From Nicotiana tabacum (taxonomy: Eukaryota > Streptophyta > Magnoliopsida > Solanales > Solanaceae): DNA of 64,000 nucleotides. The stretch spans positions 46,254,792-46,318,791 of the forward strand of contig NC_134090.1 in assembly GCF_000715075.1 (NCBI RefSeq), in the 5' to 3' direction. Each line of letters begins with the position of its first letter. The first letter of the stretch is position 1. The notes under the pieces were generated by a model. The model made no database searches, was not told the DNA's origin, and saw only the letters and a list, made by a program, of their open reading frames with translations. Shown piece after piece: positions 57,025 through 64,000 of this stretch. Position numbers and translations under genes: made by a program.

Positions 57025-57870
57025 TTCCCCCTCCAGATTTGACTATTTACACATTAATGATTAGCATATTGGCACGTTTTCTCCAAATGATGCACATATC
57101 ATGATTGTGCCCATTGGGATTATGGAAATCCCGGCAGACTTTTGACAAGGCTTGCTTTAGCGAGTTGTTATGCGGATAGCGTTTCAACCCATACTAGGTT
57201 TAGGCATGATACATGCACAGTTAACATTAGAGTGAGGTTTCTATAAGAATCTAGACCGGTACACTCAAGCGGACAACTTAAGAGGGAATGACATGGAACT
57301 ATCGATTGCACCGTTGATCGACTAGTTTTACAGCAAATAAGTCTTTCAAAATTTAAAGAGTGATTTAGGAAGAGCGCGAACACTCATCAAATGTCGTTAT
57401 GGTATTAATTATACACAAGTGGAATATGATGTGGAGCATGTTTTATGCAAATATAAAATAACACGTTGTCAATTATTTTGCATGATAAAATCAGTAAATG
57501 CATAATTAAATATACGTAAAGACATAAAACAAAGAAAAATAGGGAAGAAGTTACTTCACCTAATGAAAGAATTGTAATAAAGCAAATAAAGGGGTAAGGA
57601 TTGGGGAGAGATATGATAAAGCAAAATTTAAAAGTTTGGAGCAAGTGAACATAATTAAGAAATAAGGGGAAACACACGTTGTAATCAAATTAAGCGAAGA
57701 GTAGCATATGAGTTCATATAAAAGGGAAATAGGGGAAGAGGATGTGCATGTAGCAATAAAAAGGGAAAATGGGAGCGGGATATCCAAGTAATAGCAAAAT
57801 CACAAAGACATGCTTATCAGGAGAGACTAATTCATGTTACCAAATTCGCAATGGTAAGAGCCTAAACATA
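57025..57870 (-). other. 5' leader of element E between PBS and ORF1
   Basis: About 850 bases of AT-rich non-coding DNA. No tandem array like that in D's leader and no clear spacer module was seen. The Cys- and Leu-rich open frames on the minus strand at 57168-57787 have no recognised family. Confidence 0.6.
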
Positions 57871-57888
57871 TCCCCAACAAAGTCACCA
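57871..57888 (-). promoter_or_regulatory. Primer binding site of element E
   Basis: The minus strand reads TGGTGACTTTGTTGGGGA, three bases past the 5' LTR end, in the place and of the type seen in element D. Confidence 0.75.
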
Positions 57889-57891
57889 TGC

Positions 57892-58320
57892 TGTCGTGCC
57901 CTTTTTTCTCGAAAAATCAGGTTTCGACATTAACAACTCTTTTAAGGAAGGGTTTTAAAAGAGAGAGTCACCACCTAACGGATTAAGGTGCATTAGGGCA
58001 CCTATTTGCAGATAACTCTGGATTAACTAGTTGTGTCACCAAAGGTCAGGTAAGGGCTCAAATTACCTTGAGGAGAAGGTGTTAGGCACTCCTCGAGGTC
58101 CACAATGGTGGGTCCCGGCAAAACATGAATTATATGAATTAGTCTAAGTGGAAGGGAAAATAAATAAAAATAATGATTTTAAAACAAAGATGGGGGCCCT
58201 AAGTTTTTTAGCCTAAAGGATCACCCCGTGCAACATAAATAATACTTCGTAAATCCCTCAAGGTGGGGTGTTACTCATATTATTCAGCGGGCACAGACTA
58301 TCACCTCCTTCTACCCGATT
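57892..58320 (-). repeat. Element E 5' LTR, part next to the PBS
   Basis: It aligns with 41068-41498 of the 3' LTR all the way to CTACCCGATT at 58320, then the match stops abruptly and element F begins. The remaining 3.7 kb of this LTR should lie beyond F, off the window, or may be deleted. Confidence 0.88.
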
Positions 58321-61184
58321 TCCTGCTTTGCTATTCCCCATTTCCTGCTTCTTTTGTATTCTACAGCTGTATTATGTCTTACCGGGTCAGTTGGTTCGAG
58401 TTCGTAGTTTTGGATTGAATTGAGACACTAAGTCTCTTAGGAGAAGGTTTTTGTTGGAAAAGTTAACCAGATGTTGACTTATGTGTAAACGATCTTGGAT
58501 TTGAATTTTGATAATTCTGTTAGCTCCATTAGGTGATTTTGGACTTAGAAGAGCATTTGAAATGTGATTTGGAGGTCCGTGGTAGAATTACGCTTGAATT
58601 GGCGAAAGTTAGAATTTTGGCGATTTTGGCCGGCAGTGGAAATTTTGATATCTGGATCGGAATGGAATTTCGGAAGTTGGAGTAGGTTTGTGGTGTCATT
58701 TTTGACTTGTGTTCAAAATTTGAGGTCATTCGGACGTGGTTTGGCGGGTTTCGGTGTCATTTGTGAAATTCGGAAGTTTAGAAGTTCTTAGACTTGAATC
58801 CGAGTGTAATTTAGCCTTTTGATGTTGTTTTGATTGATTCGAAGGTTCGACTAAGTTCATATGATGTTATGGGACGTGTTGGTATGTTTGGTTGGGGTGC
58901 TGAGTGCCTCATGTGAGTTTCAGGTGGTTAATGGAGCATTTTTGGCCTTGAAGAGACTGCTGGTATTTTTCTTCTGGTTTCCTTATACGCGATCGCATGA
59001 GTATATCCGCGATCGCGTAAGCTTATTTGGGGAAGATGTGAGTTTTTTCTACACGATCGCAGAGTTAAGGACGCGATCCCGTATGTGTGTGAGGATGTGC
59101 TTCGCAAATGCGTGGTCAGTATCGCGTTTGCGTAGCAGTAATTGAGCTGAAGAGGGGTAGAGGTGATCTATCTACTCTATCGCGTGAGGTAGGATGCGAT
59201 CTCGTATCTTTGTGTGGCAGTGATTCGCGAACGCATGGAGAATTTAGCGTTTGCATAGAGTAAAAATGTGGGATAGCATGTTTGTGCTTCGCGATTGAGA
59301 GGCTATTTCCGCGATCGCGATGAACGATATCTGGGCAGCAGTGTTAAATTTGAAAATTGAGGGTTTGAACCCATTTTTCATATTTTGAGCTAGAGACCTC
59401 GGATTTGGACGATTGTTTATGGGATTTTCAGGGAGTTGTTTGGGGTAACTGTTCCTCACTTCATTTTGGTTAAATTCCATGATTACATCTTGATTTTTAT
59501 CATCTCAATTGTGGTTTGGGTGAGAAATTGGGAAAAAAATGGAAGAGTTATTGAGATAGAATTTTAAGGTTTTGGATGGGATTTTGTTGTTGGATTTGAG
59601 TAAATTTGGTATAGTTAAACTCGTAAGTGAATGGGCTTTCTAGTTTGTTGTTGGATTCCGAGACGTGGGCCCGGGTGCCGGATTTCAGTCGATTTTGGTT
59701 AGAATTTGGTATTTTTATTATGGAATTGGTTCATTTAGCCTATATTAATTGTATTTTGTTGCTTGTGGCTAGAATCGGGGCATTTGGAGGCCGATTTGAG
59801 AGGCAAGGGCATCGTGGAGTAGGATTTTGCTTGGTTTGAGGAAAGTAATGCTTCCAACTTGGTTTTGAGGGTTTGAAACCCCAAACTATATGATATGTGA
59901 ATAGTATTGTGGTGACGCACATGCCAAGTGACGGGCGTACGGGCGTGTAGCGTGAGAATTGTGACCTGGGTGATTCCATGGCTCCGATTAGCAACTCTAT
60001 CATGTTGATATCTATGTTTTCTTCGTGTAATAACGTAGTTGAATAGTAAAAATGCTAGATATCATGTTCAGGCTTTGTGTCGGTATTATTTGGACCCTTT
60101 GCGATCGTTTCTTGTTGTCATCTCACTAGTTTCATTTAATATTCCATACTCAGTCATGATCGTGCATTTTTATATCACATCTCTGTCTGAGTTATTCATT
60201 GATTCATAATATCATTGTTTCGGGTTGTTTTCATGACATTGTGAGTCTGTGGTGAGGCTAAAGAGGTTGATGACTGAGTGAGGCCGAGAGCTTGTTTATG
60301 AGTGACAGTTATGGGATCGGGTTGCACGTTGCAGCGGTTATATTGATGATTATGATAGCGCTTGGGCTGCAGGAGCCCCTCCAGAGTCTGTAACACACCC
60401 CAGTGAGTGCGGATGATATTATAGAGGGATGAATTTCCCTGGACATGGATTTGTCCAAAGTAATTAATACTTGGAGATGGATTTCTCCACAGGGTTGGAT
60501 TGACCTTTTGGGCCTGATGGCCATATACAATATCGAGTGGTTGAACACTTGAGAGTGGGAGTACATGGTGCATACATACAATCTGTGCATTGGCAAGTAG
60601 CTATAGCAGAACTGTATACTTTACACTGTTCAGATCTGTATTTACCTTATTGCTTTGAACTGTCTATTTTAATTGAAAGCATGCCTACATTTCTGTACAT
60701 TAATTTGTTATATCTATTGAGGTTGAGTTCCTCACTACCTTTCAGTCCAAAGTTTGGACTTGTTACTTACTGCGTTGGTGTACTCACGTTACCCCCTAGA
60801 GCTTGTGTGCAGATTCAGGCACTTTTGGTCCCAGTGGCAGTCGTTGATTGAGCCTTCAGGCTTTAGGAGACTATCGAGGTATCTGCATGGCGTTCGCAGG
60901 CCTTGACTCTCCTTTTTTATCTCAAGATGTATTTCAGTTTGTTCCTTTAAACATTGTAATAGACCATGTTCTCCTCTAGACGCTGATGTGCTCAGTGACA
61001 CCCCAGTTTTAGGCAGTTGTATCGTAATTAGGATTTTATTTATGTTTTCAAAATGTTCCATAATGAATTATTGCTTCCGTATTTATTGTTTAAAAATATT
61101 TCTAAGAGGTTGGATTATTGAGTTGAGGCTGGCCTAGTTCCACGATAGGCGCCATCATGACGGGTTGAGTTTTGGGTCGTGACA
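58321..61184 (+). repeat. Element F 5' LTR, lacking its first bases
   Basis: The first recognisable match to LTR A (reverse strand) is around TTCCCCATTTCCTGCTTC at 58334, which corresponds to about base 45 of that LTR. The right end TTGGGTCGTGACA at 61184 is intact. At 58985-59325 is a CpG-rich block with CGCGATCGCG-like words as in LTR B. TGACTTATGTGT at 58472 and AGACACTAAGTCTCTT at 58424 are conserved with A-C. No gene is supported in it. Confidence 0.88.
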
Positions 61185-61187
61185 AGT

Positions 61188-61199
61188 AGGTATTAGAGC
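61188..61199 (+). promoter_or_regulatory. Primer binding site of element F, mutated
   Basis: AGGTATTAGAGC versus the initiator-Met type TGGTATCAGAGC: two changes, one of them C to T. It lies three bases beyond the LTR end. Confidence 0.8.
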
Positions 61200-61374
61200 C
61201 TAGGTTACATAATCTCACGAATCATGAGCAAGTTTAATAGAGTCTCGCGGGCCGGTACGGAGATATCTATACTTATCTTCGAGAGTCTACAGAACTCTTA
61301 GGAAATTTCACATTCTTATCGTGCGAATCTATTGATACTGGTAACTAAACTTCTTTTATTCTATTCTCTCACAG

Positions 61375-62700
61375 ATGGTGAGGACACATGCTACTAGGCA
61401 AGACGGACAACCACCAGTCAGAGCCGCGAGAGGCCGAGGTCACGGTCGAGGCCGTGGTAGAGGCAGAGGTGTAGCTCGCACAATAGCTAGGGTAGCACCT
61501 ACAGATCCACCAGTTTCCCTAGTTCAGGATCAGGTCCTAGTTGTGGATGCACCAGCAGGACCAGCTCAAGCACAAATTGTTCCTTTCGTGATTCTAGGAC
61601 ATCAGGAGATCTTAGCTCAGATTTTGACCATGTGCACCAGTCTTGCTTAGGCGGTCTCTATTTCTACTGCAGCAGCCACTTCCCAGGCTGGGGGAGGTAA
61701 GTACCTCTCGCCGCCCGTACACCAAAGTAGATGGTACAGGGACTTCAGACATCGGAGGCACCACCAGCCCAGCTGGTTGCACCTGCTCAGGATTATGTGG
61801 TTTCAGTCATGCCTGATGATGAGCAGCGTAGATTGGAGAGGTTTGGGAGGCTGCAGCCTCTGACTTTCAGCGGTGCAGAGGGCGAGGATGCACAGGGTTT
61901 CTTGGATAAGTGTGAGAGGATGCTCCGTACAACAAGTATTCTAGAGTCTAGTGGGGTCTCGTTCACTACATTTCAGTTCACTGGAGCTGCCTTCACTTGG
62001 TGGGAGGCTTATGAGAGGCGTAGGCCGGTTGGTGTAGTACCACTTACATGGTAGGAGTTTTCTGTTCTCTTCTTGGAGAAGTATGTGTCGCGGTCTCGCT
62101 GAGAGGAGCTACGCAGACAGTTCGAGCAGTTGCGTCAGGATGGTATGATGGTGATGTAGTACGAGATAAGATTTTCTGAGTTGGCCCGTCATGCTATTTT
62201 GTTGATTCCCACAGACAGGGATACTTATGACTAGAGAGAGGATGACTGGTGCTACTTTTGAGGAGGTTGTTGACATTTCTCGGAAGATAGTTAGTCCGTA
62301 GTGAGGAACGGGTTGAGAGGGAGGCCAATAGGTCTCGTGGTTCACGTATATTTGGTGGTGTTCCTTCTGGGGGTCAGTTTCATCATGGCATAGGTCGTCC
62401 TTATAGGCTTGCTCAGACAGCCCGCCCAGTTCAGCGTGGTGCAGCATCTGGCCATGGGTCTCAGCAGGGCCACTCATCTCTCAATGCCCTTCTAGCTTAG
62501 AGTTCATCTCATGCACCATCATCTCAGGGTTCATCTATGTCGGGGCCTTCTAGCGGGTATCCTAGTGCTTGTCCCCACTGCCAGTGGCCGGTAGAGGTTG
62601 CTTTGGGTGTGGAGATTTAGGACATATCAAGAGGTTCTGCCCCCGCCTTATAGGAGGTTCATCTCAACAAAGGAGTTAGCCTTCGACTTCAGCACCAGTT
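61375..62700 (+). pseudogene. Element F gag, degraded
   Basis: The start ATG at 61375 follows CTCACAG, as in A. MVRTHATRQDGQPPVRAARG is followed by Gly-Arg repeats and ends at a TAG at 61648-61650 in place of a CAG codon. The block 61731-62054 continues with a capsid-like part: DDEQRRLERFGRLQPLTFSG, FLDKCERML and GAAFTWWEAYERR, ending at TAG (expected CAG) at 62052-62054. Beyond it, TGA replaces an Arg codon at about 62100. The zinc knuckle (CFGCGDLGHIKRFC) is intact at about 62603-62641. Three such C to T stops in under 800 bases illustrate how this copy decayed. Gag would form the particle shell and bind RNA. Confidence 0.88.
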
Positions 62701-62760
62701 ACTTCACCACCCGCCCAACCAGCTCAGGGCGGAGGTCAGTCAACTAGGGGTCGCCCTAGA

Positions 62761-63057
62761 GTGGGAGGCCAGTTAGGTGGCGGTCAGACCCGTTTCTATG
62801 GACTCTATGCCAGACCTAATTTTATTGGTTCAGATGCTATGATCATAAGTATTATCTCAGTTTTCCACAGAGATGCCTTTGTATTATTTGATCATGGTTC
62901 TACTTTTTCATGTGTGTCATCGTATTTTGCTCATTATTTGGATACACCCCGTGAGACTATTGTTTCATCTGTTTATGTATCTATACCAGCGGGCGATACT
63001 ATTGTCATAGACCGTGTATACCGGTCGTGGGTAGTGGCTATTGGATTATGTCCCTAG
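62761..63057 (+). pseudogene. Element F protease, second half deleted
   Basis: The frame holds YARPNFIGSDAMI, then LFDHGSTFSCVSSYFAHYL, the protease active-site region. Element A has DPGSTFSY here, so Pro to His and Tyr to Cys changes flank the catalytic Asp, which is kept. After VVAIG the sequence jumps to DYVPSRVISF, which in A follows about 60 residues later; the deletion removes the ILGMDW motif. The frame ends at a TAG directly after the junction. The product could not fold as a protease. Confidence 0.87.
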
Positions 63058-64000
63058 TAGAGTGATTTCATTCTTGAAGGCCCGGCGGATGGTTGGGAAG
63101 GGTTATCTTTCTTATTTGGCCTTTGTGGGGGACGTCAGTGCAGAGACTCCTGCTATTGATTCAGTTCCAGAGGTGCGAGATTTTCTGGATGTGTTTTCTG
63201 CAGACCTACTAGGTACGCCGCCAGATAGGGATATTGACTTCGGTATTGATTTGGTGCCAGGCACTCAGCCCATTTTTATTCCACTGTATCGTATGGCACC
63301 AGTAGAGTTAAAGGAATTGAAGGAGCAGTTTTAGTAACTTCTTGATAAGGGGTTTATTCGGCCTAGTGTGTCACCTCGGGGTGCACCAATTCTATTAGTG
63401 AAGAAGAAGGATGGCACCATGAGAATGTGCATTGACTACAAGCAATTGAACAAAGCCACAATCAAGAACATGTATCCTTTGCCTCGTATTGATGATTTAT
63501 TTGACCAATTTCAGGGAGCGAGGGTGTTCTCTAAGATTGATTTGAGGTCAAGGTACCACCAGTTGAAGATTAGGGACCCGTTATGGTCATTATGAGTTCC
63601 TTTTGATGTCTTTTGGGATGACCAACGCCCCAGCAGCGTTCATGCATTTGATAAACAACGTGTTTCGGCCTTATCTCGACTCGTTTGTTATTGTATTCAT
63701 TGATGATATTATGGTGTACTCTCGTAGCCAGGAGGAGCACGTTGAGCATTTGAAAATTGTATTGCAGCGGCTGAGGGAGGAGAAACTTTATGCCAAGTTC
63801 TCCAAGTGTGAGTTTTCGCTCAGTTCAGTAGCTTTCTTTGGGCACGTGGTCTCTAGTGAGGGTATTCAGGTTGATCCGAAGAAGATAGTGGCGGTTCAGA
63901 GTTGGCCCAGACTGTCCTCAGCCACAGAGATTCGGAGCTTTCTTGGTTTGGCGGGTTATTACCGCCAGTTTGTTTCGGGTTTCTCGTCTATTACATTGCC
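63058..64000 (+). pseudogene. Element F linker and reverse transcriptase, cut by window end
   Basis: The linker 63058-63300 (RVISFLKARRMVGKGYLSYL, VRDFLDVFSADL) leads into RT: ELKEQF, a TAG where CAG is expected, [39 protein letters not shown] (quoted in part as [18 protein letters not shown]) and YHQLKIRD. At about 63577 some 28 bases present in A and B are missing, which shifts the frame. In the new phase [19 protein letters not shown] and the active site FIDDIMVYS are clear, then [19 protein letters not shown] and [12 protein letters not shown] up to the last base. The remaining pol genes and 3' LTR are outside. Confidence 0.9.

Larger units (their letters stand above)
41068..58320 (-). 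mobile_element. Element E: Tat/Ogre-type Ty3/gypsy element, best preserved in the window
   Basis: The 3' LTR is 41068-45203 and the remaining 5' LTR is 57892-58320. The internal part of 12.7 kb has, in minus-strand order: PBS, leader, ORF1 (57024-55472), gag (54999-53634), zinc motif, protease (52845-52325), RT, two RNase H domains, integrase (to 48066), a 3' UTR with two tandem arrays (47455-45660) and a polypurine tract. The first 430 bases of the two LTRs align well by eye. Active-site motifs of protease (DGGS), RT (YMDD) and integrase (D, D, E) are all present, but stops and frame changes break the polyprotein, so it is not autonomous. Left flank AGCGT at 41063-41067 is the presumed target copy; the right one is lost to element F. 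Confidence 0.88.
58321..64000 (+). mobile_element. Element F: Tekay/Del-type chromovirus in opposite orientation, runs off the window
   Basis: The 5' LTR (58321-61184) is followed by a PBS, gag from 61375, protease, and RT up to the window end. Proteins are close to those of A and B. F is the only element on the plus strand. Its LTR lacks about 35-40 bases at its start (the TGTGACGACCC end seen in A-C), so the boundary with E is not a clean insertion end. It has several deletions as well as stops and is inactive. Confidence 0.9.

Noticed and set aside
59244..59480. Minus-strand open frame in LTR F
   Set aside because: It lies in LTR sequence homologous to non-coding parts of A-C, with no protein similarity.
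1..64000. A novel defence, biosynthetic or regulatory gene system
   Set aside because: Nearly every stretch is explained by LTR retrotransposon parts. No gene outside these elements could be supported, so I do not claim one.

Overview
The window is plant repeat DNA, most likely from a Solanaceae (Nicotiana-like) heterochromatic or intergenic region. That assignment is an inference from the retrotransposon lineages present, and I found no marker gene to prove it. I see no host protein gene, tRNA, rRNA, CRISPR array or bacterial-type system. Nearly all of the 64 kb can be assigned to nested Ty3/gypsy LTR retrotransposons and their solo LTRs.

Layout, with labels used below. (A) 1-10358, minus: Tekay/Del-type chromovirus with its 3' LTR cut by the window edge, a complete 5' LTR of about 2.94 kb, and gag, protease, RT, RNase H, integrase and chromodomain all broken by stops. 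(B) 10359-21076, minus: a related chromovirus; A sits in its 3' LTR. (G) 21077-21992 plus 24844-26228: parts of one further LTR, split by (C) 21993-24838, a chromovirus solo LTR with a perfect 5-bp target duplication. (D) 26229-41067, minus: Tat/Ogre-type element with an extra 5' ORF1, gag-pol, dual RNase H and tandem repeats in both untranslated ends. Its gag-pol is split by (H) 33042-34535, a solo LTR of another family with a perfect 5-bp target duplication. (E) 41068-58320, minus: a second, better preserved Tat/Ogre-type element with a 4.1-kb 3' LTR, two tandem arrays in the 3' UTR, pol, gag and ORF1; it appears to sit in the 5' LTR of D. (F) 58321-64000, plus: a Tekay-type chromovirus in opposite orientation, which breaks E's 5' LTR and runs off the right edge.

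The inferred order is that D is oldest, interrupted by G, H and E; G was later hit by B and C, B by A, and E by F. No element encodes an unbroken polyprotein. Many stops look like CAG to TAG, CGA to TGA or TGG to TAG changes, as expected from deamination of methylated cytosine. The domain order LTR-PBS-(ORF1)-gag-protease-RT-RNase H-integrase-(chromodomain)-PPT-LTR is still legible in A, B and E. The most interesting signals are non-coding: an 86/87-bp satellite-like array in E's 3' UTR, a spacer module repeated within and between the Tat/Ogre elements, regular arrays of short hairpins in LTRs B and C, and CpG-rich palindromic words shared by unrelated LTR families.
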